Counted from the first letter of the stretch, positions 21,553-33,768 are shown. The stretch: DNA of 64,000 nt from Amorphophallus konjac (GCA_022559845.1 CM040128.1:271628698-271692697), one strand, 5' to 3'. Made by a program: numbers and translations. The notes: generated by a model from the sequence alone, not told the origin.

Positions 21553-23336
21553 ATAGGTGTACATAGTGTCAAAAAATGATGAAACAACAAAAAAATAGAA
21601 AAAAATGAAAAGAAAAAAAATAGAAAATTCAAAATGCCAATGCCTGGAGACCACCATGTACTTAAGTCATCGCATTCAACCTCCATGTTGGGATAGGGCC
21701 TATTAAGACTTGGTAGGTTCCGGGTCTTGGCTTGCCGGAACCGTGGAGATTCCTGTTTGGCTAGTTCGGCTTATGCCCCCCTCAAAAGAAGGCAACATGC
21801 ATGTACACATGTGTTCTATAAAAGATCGGTAGCATCGCTCATGGTGAGGCCTCACCTAGAAGGTCTCCAGAACGCTTAAATCTTCGTTCTCTCTCTCTCT
21901 TCGACCGAATGAGACAGCCGGCGCCCTTAAAACGCTAAGCATGGGAAACACGAACACAACTCCTAGGGTGGGAGTAGGGTCCAATTTCTCGAGCATGGGT
22001 CAGAGTACGAGAAGAGGGCAGTGTCCCCGCAGGCATCCAAGAGGGATTTCATAATGTCAAAATACTATGTCCCTCGTAAAAATCTATCAAGAAAAATCAG
22101 AAAAGAAGAACAAAATCAAAGTCAAGTGAAAAGCCTGGTCGTAACCGTGCTTGATCCCACAAATGAAACCCCTTTCACTGAAAATCAAATTCTATACAAA
22201 AGGGGTCATGAGATGTAAATGCTCGAGATTTGGTCTGAAGTTGCCCGAAAGGGGAAGCTAAGTGCGCCCCTACTGGCTCGCTGGGTTAACGGTTTTACCG
22301 GTCCTCTCAGGAGGTTTGCCTCCCTATACTCTTCCTTCTCCCTCTGAAGATGAAGGCTCAATGGAGTTCCTGAAGGGTGAAACTCACCAAAGTCTGCAAC
22401 CACCTTTCGACACAAACGTATGGTTGTCCATCTTGGAAAGTAGAAGTCATTGTCGTGAAAGAGTCTCCGTGTTTCTGGTCGGTCAAGACCCTATCTACCA
22501 CCTTAATCTATTCATTAGTTTAACCTTGGGCTTAGACCAATGCAAGCGCGTTACCTATGGGTGCGACGGCGTCTGATTCCGGGTCAGCGTCGCGCGGTTG
22601 GTCATTTGGGTTCCAGGGTGTTCCATTACATATCATCTAGAGTTGTGAGGAAATAGACCCGGGTTGGGCAAATCATTTACCTCGAACACTTTTTGGGTGA
22701 ATCCATGCGGTCGGAAGCAACTGGGAGCCTAAGCATGGTATGACGGTATTGTCATCAGGGTAAGTCTTAGCCGGCGGGATTATCATTCGAGGAGTCTAGA
22801 GGCCCAAATCAACTTAGATGTACACTTAGGATGCCTGGGAGGTTAGCAAGAAACCCTCGTCCTCATGCAGGTTAGATGTTATATCAAGTGGTCATCATGC
22901 ATTAGCAAAAACAAAAAAAATAAAAAAACTAAAAACAAACAAAAAAATAACAAATCCAAAAAAAAAAAACAAAAAATGTACATGCACAAAAAAAAAGGAA
23001 ATATAAAAGACCAAAAAAATAAACAAACAACAAAATACAAAAAAATGAATACACCTACAAAAACAAAGGAAATCACATCTTCGCATGATCGCATTTGTAT
23101 GCACCATTCATTTTAAATTCTCGTTTGCATCCGTGTGCTTGTCTGTCGCATTCATTATCCTTTATTATTGCCTTTGTTAATAAAGGCTTGCCCCTTGACT
23201 CGTTATGAAGAATGGTTCTTCATCATATTTGCTCATTGAGCAAGGGGCAAGTCAGAACAGAATACTGACTTGTTTGCTTAGATATATGCAGGGATTCGAG
23301 AGACAAGAACGAAGCAGCGAACCAAGCATAAAACAT
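21553..23336. other. Element A spacer between integrase and antisense gene
   Basis: No gene seen. It contains A-rich runs at 21570-21630 and 22905-23070 and mixed unique-looking sequence between. ORFs are short and do not resemble proteins I know. The right end includes the 3' UTR of the antisense gene. Confidence 0.5.
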
Positions 23337-23342
23337 TTTATT
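23337..23342 (-). terminator. Polyadenylation signal of the antisense gene
   Basis: AATAAA on the minus strand, 37 bases beyond the stop codon of the PMD gene (23379-23381), followed by a T-rich downstream region. The spacing fits a short plant 3' UTR. Confidence 0.6.
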
Positions 23343-23378
23343 CCACTCCCAATCAAAACAAACAAATCGAAGGCTACA

Positions 23379-26000
23379 TTAAGTTCCACCTCCTCTCTCC
23401 ACGTTACTTGTCCCGCCACTCTCCGGGCAAGACGCTCTTGAGGGTGCTACCCAACCATGAAAAGCGGTACTTCTACCGCTCTGTGCTCCTCTTCCGATCT
23501 CTACACCCCGGCGTGGATCTGCATGGGCGGCAAAGAAGCTACTAACACGAAAGTCACGCTCTCGTGCTCTTCGGTAGCGTTCCTCACCATCCTTTAGCCA
23601 CTGCTCGGCGAGGCCGAGACTGGTCTTCAATTCAAATATTTGGGCCTCCAGGGCCCTCTTCTCCGCTTTCTCGGCCGACCTCTTGGCCTTTTCTCTTTCC
23701 TTGGCCTTTTCCCTCTCAGCACGTTCTCTCGCTCTATCTTCCCTCTCCAGCTGAAGGGTGATCCTCAGCTCTATAGCGTCCCTAGAAAAGTCGTCACCTG
23801 GACGACGCTGCAGTTCCTCTTCTAGCTCGGCTATTCTAGCTTCCTTCTGGGCGGCATGCGCGAGTGCCTCCTCCGTTTCTTTCTCCTTCCAAACGTTTCA
23901 TCTCAGGCTTTAACGCTTGAACAAGGGATATTAAATGGTGAGGCTCTCACCTGTACAGAAAGCATCCTTTCTGCTTCCGCAGCCCGCTGGGTGGCATGAG
24001 CAAGCTGCTCGTGGAGTAGATCTAACTCTGAAGTGGGAATCCATAAACTGGAAGAAACGCCGTCTGCCCCCATCGCCGATGAAACTACATCGAGCTGGGC
24101 ACGCTGCGTACACATATGAGAGGTGACAGTTAAAGGGTTAACGCCATTAATTTCAAATCATGCCAGAAGTATGTATATATCTACTTACTGATGAACCTAG
24201 AGCCGCTCGGGTGTCAGTTAACTCTCGCTCCGTGTCCGTTAAACGAGCTTGTAAGTTCGTTATTATGGTGTCACGGGCATCCTACAGCCATGGCTCTTGA
24301 GTTCACAAATAAAAATAAAAAAAATAGAAATTATAAAAGACAAAAAAATGGTGTTTTACTTTACCTCTATAAGCCCTCCAAGCTGGAGCCTCTCCGCATA
24401 CATTGCCCTATAGAGCCGTAGGTAATCTTCACTATCTGGCGCTTGCGATTCCACGAGCGTGCCACCCCGCTGCCAGTCTTCATACTGTTCGGGAAAGCGC
24501 ACCCTCCAATCAACGCAGGTTGCCAGCCCACATGTCTTCTTCCCGACGCTGGGTGAGGAGGTTATATCCACCCATTCCTGGGCAAGCCCGAGGGTCCTCA
24601 TGGCTAATCGTAGCCTTAGTAGCTCAATTTCATTCAAGCAATGGAGCCAGAGGTCCCGTCCAAATCGGGCACGGCTTCCAATTACCCATGGCTGGTCGGC
24701 ATCGACCATGTTCAAGTAAGGCTTCCAGTTCACCTATGTTGGTTGTACATATCTTCTTAATTACTCAAAAATACAAAAAAATGGTAAAAATGAACAAAAT
24801 AAAAAAAATAGAAAAGGGTATCCTACCATCGTTGCAGGGAATTCTTGTAGCTCCCGTCTCGATACCGTCAGCTGGTAGGATAATGGTGTTGTACTCATGA
24901 TGGGTTGCCACCGCCTAGCCAACGGGATCGTCACTGGCCGACAGTGTCGAGCTCTCCCCATTGGAATATAATAGTAGCTCCATAGCTACACCATCATGTG
25001 TCATTGGCATCAACAAATACAAAAAAAAAGGCATAAAACAAAAACCACAAAAAAATAATATTTTACCTGGATGAAGGGCGTAAATCCATTTATTGTCACC
25101 TCTCGGCCTGTCCTTTGCGACAGACCTGTGAATAGATGTGCTAGTACGGCAGCTCCCCAGGCGTACTGTCCTACTCTCTCCAAGTCCACGAGCAGCTCCA
25201 AGAAGCCGCAGTGTATGTTGTCTCCCTTGGAGCCCAGTAGCAGCCTACCCAGCAGAAAGAGGAGGAACCTCCTAAGGTCCATGTTGGTCATTTCCCAGTT
25301 GCTGGCATCTGCACAGTATACAGCACGGGCACCTCTCTCTGCCCTTTCCATAAATTCCTCCAAGGACTCGTCATCCCGTGGACGGATGTCAGTAAGCCCT
25401 AACACCTCCAGAATCGATGTCTTGGCTACTGACCTGTTCTTCCGTCCATCGAGTTCCAGTCCTAACAGTTTATGGGCACCTTCTCGGTAATCCGCATAAG
25501 TGACGCCGGTCACTGCCTCTCTATCCACTTTGAGGCCCGTAATGCGGACCATATCTTCCAGACTGGGCACCATGTGCCCCCAAGACATCAGGAATGCCCG
25601 ACTCGTCGGATCCCATCTTTCATGTAATGCTTGGATCAGGGCAAGGTCGAGCTTTATCGGCTCGATTCGGAGGAAGGCACCGAACCCCATCACGTCGAGC
25701 CTGGCCTTTTGGAAGTCCGGGAGACCTCGATACGCTGCCACTACTAGCTCCCGCGAAATGTGCGAGCACATCATGCTCTGCACATACACAAAGGTGAAAA
25801 AGGGGAGCATTACTAAGTAAGAAAGGAGAAGAAAAGGATGAAGGAATGAAACCAAAGAAGCCACTTACAAGCTGTGATCGGGTCCTCTCACTCAGTTGTC
25901 CTTCGACTTCTGAGAGTCTCCTGGAACTGCTACCTGATCTGCTCTTCTTCGAGGAGCGGGAAGACTCACCTTCTGCTCTGAAGCTGGATTCACCCTCCAT
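23379..26000 (-). CDS. Antisense plant mobile domain (PMD) protein with coiled-coil tail
   Basis: Seven predicted exons on the minus strand: 25869-26000, 25067-25777, 24827-24985, 24365-24733, 24189-24281, 23951-24103, 23379-23885. Every intron is 65-93 bp, starts GT, ends AG and is in phase 0. Joined, they give 707 codons without a stop. Exon 1 (44 residues) is a serine/charged leader. Exons 2-4 carry the plant mobile domain (also called aminotransferase-like): ALHERWDPTSRAFLMSWGHM, LEDMVRITGLKVDREAVTG, ARRWQPIM, VNWKPY, WLHCLNEIELL. Exons 5-7 are a long coiled coil (LTDTERELTDTRAAL, ARIAELEEEL, REKAKEREKAKRSAEKAEKR). PMD proteins such as MAIN/MAIL1 act in plant nuclei in silencing and genome stability, and PMDs also occur in MULEs and Ty3/gypsy elements. 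What this copy does is unknown. The last intron (65 bp) is the least certain. Confidence 0.85.
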
Positions 26001-26100
26001 CCTGAAAAAATGAGTAACACTCGCAACCTCCCTTCCTTACAAACTTGCACTCCTCAAGTCTGCTCTCAGGACCTTGGTGCTTCCAGGTCGAGAGAAAGGG

Positions 26101-26114
26101 GAGGTATTTATAGG
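26101..26114 (-). promoter_or_regulatory. TATA box of the antisense PMD gene
   Basis: CCTATAAATACCTC on the minus strand, about 100 bases before the ATG at 26000. It is a canonical plant TATA box, which puts the likely start of transcription near 26070-26080. Confidence 0.65.
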
Positions 26115-26282
26115 ATCGGAGAGAAAGTGATCTAGATCTATCACCATCACCCCTAGCAACAACTCTTACGACAAGTCACCCTCTCTTTACTTTTACGGCC
26201 ACTCTACCATGTGGAGTGATCGATTCGGAGGCGTGATTTGTTGACTTGTCCTTCTATTCGGTCCAAAATTTCTCCGTGTTAG

Positions 26283-26760
26283 TTGTCCCGTTGCGACTAC
26301 TGCTAGCGCAACGAAAGAAAAATGAGGGACATTCATGTGAGAAAACAGGGCCAGGGGCCGATATTATTGAAATTGGTGATAGCTTCCATTGCAAGCCATG
26401 GCCCAGGCGTCCTCGGATGCCACTTTGCCATGACGGGTGAATGCTTCAGAGCCGTAATACGGTCTGAGGAATCCACGTGTCCTTTGTGACCGGGGCCGAC
26501 ACTATTGAAATTGGTAAAAGCTTCCATTGCAAGCCATGGCCGAGGTGCCCTCGGATGCCACTTTGCCATGTCAGGCGAATGCTTCAGAGCCATGACACGG
26601 TCTGAAGATTCCCCGTGTCCCTTGTCCTATTGCGACTACTTTCAGCACAAAGAAAGAAAATTAGGACATTCACGTGGGAAAAGAGCACAAAGAGCCGATA
26701 TTGTTGAAGTCGATGGCAGATTCCCTTTGAAAATCATGGCTATCGTGAGTCATCACTCCG
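26283..26760 (-). repeat. Tandem repeats upstream of the PMD gene
   Basis: Two units of about 138 bp start at 26354 and 26491 (GGGGCCGAYAYTATTGAAAT ... CTTCAGAGCC). A partial third copy at about 26690 has GAGCCGATATTGTTGAAGT. The preceding block (TTGCGACTACT... CAC..GAAAGAAAA) also recurs at 26283 and 26630. Units contain CACGTG or near variants. They sit 170-650 bp upstream of the TATA box and may be promoter elements. Confidence 0.75.
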
Positions 26761-26888
26761 TGTTTTAAGGCGACATCTCCTCGAGCGCGTCTCGCAAAAA
26801 CCCATGTGATGAAGAAGAGCCGTAGAGGAGAAGGAACGCATCCAGAGCAAACAAGCCTCGTTCGTGACAAGCCATTTCACTCACACAT

Positions 26889-26898
26889 CTATATAAGG
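26889..26898 (+). promoter_or_regulatory. Possible plus-strand TATA box
   Basis: CTATATAAGG on the plus strand, followed by a CT/CA-rich leader-like stretch (26938-26990). If used, it would drive transcription away from the PMD gene across the decayed region at 26953-27844. The motif is nearly palindromic, so strand is uncertain. Confidence 0.3.
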
Positions 26899-26952
26899 GT
26901 CCACGCCTATTATCAGGAAAGAGTGGGTGTGCAAGCCACTCACTAACCCTCA

Positions 26953-27844
26953 TCACTCTCCTGGTCGCTTCTCTTCTCTCTCCGAAGGCAAGAAGTCCCT
27001 CGGAGGCCTTCTATAGTTCCGTGACGCAGCAATCGCTTTGCCGTGCCACACGTTCCCACCTGCTCTTCGGCGGTGCTCTTCGTCGTCCTCCTGCTTCTCT
27101 CGCGACCCCGATGGCCACGAAGCTCTTGAAGTTGAGGCCGCTAGCTGAGCTATGCTCTGCTCTGCCGATAGGGACTGCACCACCTCTCGGAGCTCCTCTA
27201 CCGTGAGCTCCAATTCCCTTGATCTGCACTGACTCTGAGCAAGTTAGGTGTCTGGATGCTCTTCCTCCCAGAGCTCCATCTCCTGGGCCTCCTGTGCTGC
27301 TCTGTCTTTGCCTTTCTCTCTTGCTTTATTTCTCTCTTCGCTATCCGGAGAGAAACCTTCAGCTCCAAGATGTCTCGGGGCAGCTCCTCGATGACGTGTC
27401 GTCGTCATTCCTTCTCCAGCTCTGTCGTCCGGGCATCGCGCTCTGATCGAGCGACACATCCCTTCTCTGCTCAGACCACCGGAGCTAGCAAGCCCTGAAT
27501 CTCCACTGTCTTCCAGCTCCAACCATCCCACAAGGTCAGGAAGAGCGGGTGAAGTGTGTAGTTGAATTTCAAACTGAATTACACTCACCTGAGTCGCGAG
27601 CTCATGCTCGATCTCTTTGGCACAAGCCACTGTGCCGAGAACTTGCTCTTGGAAGGACATGACCTCCGAAAGAGGAGATTAGCAACCAAAAGGCTCTGTC
27701 GGCCACCCTTTGCCACATGCTGGGCACCCTAAAAACGAGAGGAACAGATATTGTGTAATGACTGAACATTGAGACTCCAAAACCAAAAAAAAAAGAGAGA
27801 GAGAAAAAGAATAAAACAAACAAAACAATGAGTTGCCACTCCAT
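26953..27844 (-). pseudogene. Decayed second antisense coiled-coil reading
   Basis: Minus-strand frames read MSFQEQVLGTVACAKEIEHE (27660), then a GT at the LATQ codons (GTGAGTG near 27590), then charged helical sequence (ELPRDILELKVSLRIAKREI) and MELTVEELREVVQSLSAEQS (27213). No single frame stays open, and shifts or stops occur several times. The composition, exon-like breaks and strand resemble the coiled-coil exons 5-7 of the PMD gene, so it may be the tail of a second antisense copy or a broken upstream gene. No PMD core was found. Homology to the neighbour is inferred from character, not shown by alignment. Confidence 0.4.
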
Positions 27845-28865
27845 GCCTTGCTAGATGAACTCTGCTTTCTATGTTTCTCTTGCTTGTAGGAATTGTTCTG
27901 ACTGATATTCTGTACATCTGAGTGTTTATTTCTTGTGAAATATTTCGGTTTATTGATGGATGCATGCTTTAAAAGAAAAGAAAAGATGAAAATAAAAAGC
28001 ACGAAAAAAGATGAAAGAAAAGAAAAACAAGAAAAAGATGAATCATCACCCTCCCGCATGTATCATATCTGCATTGTGTCTGGTATTGTATCTACACAAT
28101 TGGAGTCTGTCAAGCACCGTACGCCTTGAATGAATTTGGAGTTTGAGTTCAGACTCTGATAACTCCAAAAGAGTTCAGAGCGTACGGATGGGTTGTTAAG
28201 TCGTGTCGGAATGGGGACGACAGTTCCGTTTGATGTGGCGATAAACGGGCCCCGGCTCATTACCGGCTCATCGAATCGGTATCCTGACCCAGTCTTCACA
28301 GCTTAACCTTGGTCAGTTGATTTCACTGCGAAAATCATTCACTTAAGTCAATTGTGCAAGCCACTGTGTTTAAACACTCTGAAATGTGAGATATTCCATT
28401 CAGAGTCGATTACCGAGTCTTCCCGAGGTTGCCTTGGACTGTTTCTCTGAAAGAGACCATTGTTTGGATTTGCCCCAAAATCATCTTTTTTTATTCCCCT
28501 TGGACCCGCCTTGGCTGCAGCACTTCCACAATGGCTGGTAACCGCTCCCCAATGGTGAAACCTGCAGGTTTACGACCCAGGTACTTCCGCACCGTGAAGT
28601 TGATTCTTTTTTTAGTTGTTTGTGCCCCAGTGCACACTATGTCCTACCTTGTTCGTTATCATCCAAACCATTGTAGATTTCGGAGGACCTTCTTCATGGT
28701 TGTTTCGGTGAAACTCGGGAAAGATTCCCATCAGGAAGTGTTAGAGGGCGTGTCTCATCATACCTTGGCATCCGCTTTTCAATTCACTCCATTTCATTCC
28801 AACTCACTTCGTTCCATTCCACTACATGTCTTTCCCCTACAAAGCGGACGCCAATACAGGGCAGC
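27845..28865. other. Element A 3' spacer before the LTR
   Basis: No gene recognised. AAAG-rich stretch at 27970-28040, then unique-looking sequence. A clear polypurine tract is not visible before the LTR; the last bases are ACAGGGCAGC. An ORF at 28429-28896 runs into the LTR and has no recognisable domain. Confidence 0.4.
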
Positions 28866-31800
28866 TGTAGACACGTCATTTTTAACATTTCTGTGAGTAA
28901 ATTTCATATTATGCTATGATGCCCTAAAGTGGCTTACGCATTTGACTTATGTGGGTGATTAGTCATTTTTTTAGCTTTTATATAAAAATATAATAAAAAA
29001 AATTCAGAAAAGGTTAGAAAAATATAAAAAAATCAAGAAAATTTTATAAAGAAGAAAAATACAAAAAGCGAGAAACATTTATAAAGAATGAAATACAAAA
29101 AAATGAGAAAATGTTATTTAAAAAAATACAAAAAAATAATAAAGGGTCATAAAAATACAAAAAAAATTAAAAAAAAGTTTTATAAAAAATACAAAAATTT
29201 GAGAAAAAGTTAAAAATAATATAAACAAATACAAAACCCAAATATATATATATATGGTTGTAAATATATGTATGTAATATATATATATGGTTGTAAATAT
29301 ATATGTGTGTAATATATAATATAAATATATATATATATACATATATACATGGTTGTAAAAATATATACGTATATGTATATATATATATATATAATTTTAT
29401 TCTAATAAGCTTAAACAAAAGAAACAAAATATTCTTAATCAACTTAAATAAAATAATATTAATCATTTACCCCACCCCCTATATTCTTGGATCTGGTTTC
29501 TTTATTGTCTACTCATCTCTACCCCACCTTATCTCCCTCTCTCTCAATGCTTATCACACTCCTCCAATCAATGCCCAAAGAACTCATCTCCCTTTCTTCC
29601 TCTCCGTGTCCCCCCATCGTCCTCCCCCTTTTCTAACACATACCCGGCTGCAATAGCAGGCAGAAGGCCCCCCTACCACACACACACTGCCATCGCCACC
29701 GTGTCTCCTCCTCTAACAGCCTAACCACCTCCTTCTCTACATCACACTCCAAGCAGCCGCAAGCCCCCCCCGGCATGCATGGTCGCAACCCCCTCACCAC
29801 TCACACAGACCCCTCCTCGGCAGCCACCTCCACCGTCTCCCCTCCCTCTCTCTCTTTCTCTCCTCTACAGCCACCCCCTCCATCTCCACACCTCCTCTGT
29901 CAGCCTCCCCTCCACTCACCCACTCTCTTCCTCTGCCTCCATCTCCACCGCATCTCCCCTTCGTGAGCCGCCTGCACCTCCGCCTCCCCTCTCATCTAAC
30001 CCGTATGCACATCGCCTCCCTGCTCCCTTGTTGTACCACCTTGCACCGCCACCGGCCACCTCGCGCCAGCATCACTGAAGGCCCCCACCTCCACACCGCC
30101 GCACCCGTCATCGTCGTCCACGTCGACTGCAGCACCACCACCGGACGCCGTCTGCTCGACCTCCGTTACCGCCGTTCGTCGCCTCAGCCGTGCCACCGCT
30201 CGCGAGCGTCCACGCCACCATCCCACACTGCTGCCATCGTCGCCCTCGCCATCTCCTCCCTGCATGCGACGTCAACTGCCGGCACCTCCAGCCGTGTCCA
30301 TCGCGCAGATCCACTGCCGCAAGCCACAAGCCCCAGGTCGCCGTCATCGTTCTTCCATCGCCGGAAACACCCCCTCGACGTCACCACCGGCCTCCTTACC
30401 ATCGTCCACCACCGCACCAGCCGCCGCGGACCACCCCTGCACGCCCTCCGGATGCCCACAGCAGACCCCCCCTCCTCCTCCACCTCCCGTCTTCTCTCGT
30501 TTCTCTCTCCTCCTCTTCCTCTATCTCTCTCGTTTCTCTCTCTCTCCCCCTATGCAACTTCTCTCTCTGCCGGTTCTCTCCCCCCGCGGCGACCTCACCC
30601 TCTCTCTTTCTCCACTTCTTACTCTTCCCCCCGCCGCGTCTCTTCCTGCCGCCGGTCGGCCGGTTGCCGTCCGCCGTCACCACCGGACACCCACCACCGG
30701 CCTCCCCCTCTCGCCGCGATCTCTCTCTTTCTCTCTTTCTCTCTCTCTCTCATCTCGTGGTCTCTCTCCCTCCCGTCTTTCTCTCTCTCTCTCTCCCTCT
30801 CGGTTCTCTCTCTCTCTTTCTCTCTCCCGCCTTCCCTCTCTCTCTCTCTCTTTCTCCCTCGCATTCCCTCTCCCTCTCTCTCCCGCGGTCTCTTTCTCTC
30901 CCCCCCCATCCGTTTCTCTCCCTCTCTCTCTCTCTTTCTCCCTCTCTCTCTTGCGTTCCCTCTCTCTCCCTCTCACGCTCTCTCTCTCTCTCCCCCATCC
31001 GCCTCTTTCTCTCTCTCTCTCTCACTCACTCCCGATCTCTCTCACACTCTCTTTTTTTTTTTTGCGTTCTCTCCCCACTCATCTCTCTGCATCTTTCTCT
31101 CTCCCCTTACTCGATCTCTCTCCTCTCTCGATTCCCCCTCACTCTTCTTTCTTTTCTTATTTTTTTATTTATTCACTTCTCCCTCTCCCTCTCTTTTTTG
31201 CCTGCGACTTCCCCCTTCTCTACTTCTTATTTTATTCTCTCCTCTTCTCTCTCTTTATTCTCCCTCATCCCCCTCTCTCTTCTGTCTATTCTTTCTCTCT
31301 TCTGTCGCCAGAAGCTCCCCACTCTCTTTTGCTTTCTGTTCTCCTTTCCTTTCTCACGTATTCTTTCCCGTAGTATATATATCATATACACATATATATT
31401 ATATATATATACCTTATATATATATTTATATGTGTGTTTATATAGGTATGTATGTCTGTATATAAATATATACACATATATTTATATCTTTATATATATA
31501 TATATATATGTATGTATGTACGTGTGTGTTCATATATTTCTTATCTAAGTATTTATATATAGCTATATATGTGTGTTTATATATGTGTGTATACACGTGT
31601 GTATATTAGTAAGTAAATAAATTAATATATATATGTATATTTATCATGCATAACTACTTTCATATATACATGTTTAAATATATATATATATATAGATGGA
31701 TATATATCTATATAAATATTATTGTGTTCATTTATATTAGTCTTATTTTACCCTTTTGAATGTGCAGGAATAAAAAGCCGAGGCTTCGGCCCAATCAGCT

Positions 31801-32738
31801 CTCCCACGGGCCCGTGGGAGCCGTTTCGTCTCACCACTTGCTCGTCCCGTACTTGCATCGCCATCAGCGGCTCTATTTTTTATTGTTATTATTTTATTGT
31901 ATATTTTGTTTGTTATTCACTTATTAGTGCCTTATTCTCATGCATTGTTATTATATCACTTGTCTAACTTAATTTTATTTTCTGTTTGTTTGTTTTGCAG
32001 GGTAACCAACTCAAATGCCCTCTTCTTCGGCCAGCCGAACGAAGAGGAAGAAGGAGCCCATATCATCTCGCGTGAAAGGCAAAAGCGATCAACCAGTTTG
32101 GGTCCCTCGGTCCCTGGCGATCACACCACCAAACGCGTGCTTGTAGTAATTTTTTATTTTATGTCTATAATACCCGCGGATAGCTAAATCCCGCACGGGT
32201 CTGTTTGTACTATAATCGGTCGCGGTGAGTCGTTCCACCGTGGTCATTTACTTTCAGCACTTCCTTTTTACACTTTGTTATATTATTGTTAAAACCCCGC
32301 AGGATCAATGTCCCGCGGCGGTCTGTTTACTCTCTGTTATATTTTTGCTATTATAACTGTGTGAGGAGTGATATGTCGTTCCAAATTCCGAGTCTACGTG
32401 TGTTTTTGTGTCCGCCAATTTCTACTACGTAGAGTCCTAGGATACGAACTCGGTATATGAAAAACTGTTCCCGGAATGGTAGGTCACACCTACCAGGAAG
32501 GGGTTCAGTTTGCGTGAGAGGGTCTTCGGATCCCTATCTCTGCCTCGTACCGGAATTCGGTAGGTCTAGGTTCTCCACGTCCCCGTACAGAGTGACCTTT
32601 CAGGTTATACTCTCTGCCGTCTTTTCTACATCGTCCCTTCTACGCACGCGTTTACATTTTCTTTCGTCATTTTTTTCCTTTCACTAAGAGAGGGAGAAAC
32701 CCCATCTCTCTCTCAGTCCACAACGTGACGCGTCCACA
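28866..32738 (+). mobile_element. Element A 3' LTR
   Basis: 3873 bp, TGTAGACACG to GCGTCCACA, followed by TCGGA (32739-32743). It is the uninterrupted version of the 5' LTR and shows the empty site of element C near 29905-29915. Differences from the 5' copy are mainly microsatellite length and scattered substitutions. Confidence 0.92.
31801..31820. repeat. Perfect 20-bp palindrome, 3' LTR copy
   Basis: Identical to 14225-14244. Confidence 0.8.
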
Positions 32739-33159
32739 TCGGACTAGTCACAAAAATACAAGTCAACGTGTCAAGTGACAGAAGCACCTCCGCACTAGAA
32801 GAACAGCCAGATGCGTCCACTGACGTCTTACTCTGCGCCTCAAGTGTCTCCCACTCGCCACGAACGCGGGAACTGAGACACAAACTAAATACAAGGAACA
32901 ACAGTAACGAGTGACTAGTCAGGGTCACGCCCGACGGCGTTCGTCCAACCACCCATGACCACGTGTGCACACACAAGCCCAATGCCTTGAGCCAAGTCTC
33001 TAGCTAGTTTTCCCCCCAGTAGGATGCTATCGCAAAGCAAGGGGGCCCACGAAAATTAGCCTAAAAATCATCAACCGGGAACTACCCCGCCACCACTCCC
33101 AGGTGGGCCGACACGGAAGTGTTGTCAGGCTACGACTAGTGGAGGTTCACTGGACACAA
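32739..33159 (-). mobile_element. Element D LTR, segment 2 of 3
   Basis: It resumes D's LTR after element A (TCGGA repeated at 32739-32743). It aligns with element B LTR near 37900-38290: ACTAGAAG-ACAGCC, GACGTCTTAC, and the end TACGACTAGTGGAGG. It ends in CACAA (33155-33159), the duplicated target of element E. Confidence 0.82.
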
Positions 33160-33768
33160 TGACGCGGTGGCGACGTGGGAATAGATCGACGGCACTCCGT
33201 GACGCGAACAGGACAGGAACGGATAACTGCTATCTCACACAGCTCGGCCTCACGCCGGACGGTCTCACATCGGAAGACACTCAGATCTCACAAAAATGAG
33301 AAAGGAGGGAAGGGAGTTGAACAAAGGGGCAAAGGCTCCTTCAACTCAATTCTTTCTTTCATACAACATATCATACGTAACACACCTTAGCCTCCTTATA
33401 TAGGGAAGAAAGCTATAACAACAAGACTCTCTAACTTCTACTAATTATGTTCATACCCTTAGCCTAACAAGACAAACCCACCAACCAATATTTGACTTGT
33501 GGGTTTTAATCAAATAAAATATAAAAATTACACACATGTGATTTTGACTTAGACTAGTCTAATAAGACGAAAAGAAAAATACATGTAGAGAAAAGAAAAA
33601 TACATGCAGAGATACATGTATACATACACACATACTCGATACGTAATATAGCACCGTAGCCGTAGGCCAAGTCTTCAGGAAGGATCTCCGAGCCATAAGC
33701 TCGGTGTCGGGACAGTGCGGCGTTGGCTCCGAGTAGTGGGCCCAGTAGTGGACCCGGTGTCCCCACCA
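33160..33768 (-). mobile_element. Element E 3' LTR
   Basis: 609-bp repeat of 50064-50679, with a few percent difference by eye. The purine-rich GGGAGGG (reverse complement of 33770-33776) abuts it and is the polypurine tract. Confidence 0.92.

Larger units (their letters stand above)
1214..32738 (+). mobile_element. Element A: giant RT-less Tat-type LTR retrotransposon
   Basis: The element is bounded by TGTAGACACG...GCGTCCACA and flanked by the 5-bp duplication TCGGA at 1209-1213 and 32739-32743. D's LTR sequence continues across the gap, which confirms the insertion. LTRs are about 3.9 kb (1214-15162, interrupted by element C) and 28866-32738. Without C it is about 21.5 kb. Inside are a leader with a minisatellite, a long proline-rich frame, a damaged Tat-lineage integrase, and an antisense plant-mobile-domain gene. 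No RT, RNase H or Gag core motif was found in any frame between the LTRs, so it should depend on enzymes supplied in trans. Ogre-like size and the antisense gene fit the Tat clade; that placement rests on the integrase. Confidence 0.85.

Noticed and set aside
22865..23116. Lysine/asparagine-rich ORF
   Set aside because: A-rich low-complexity sequence in the spacer, with no domain.
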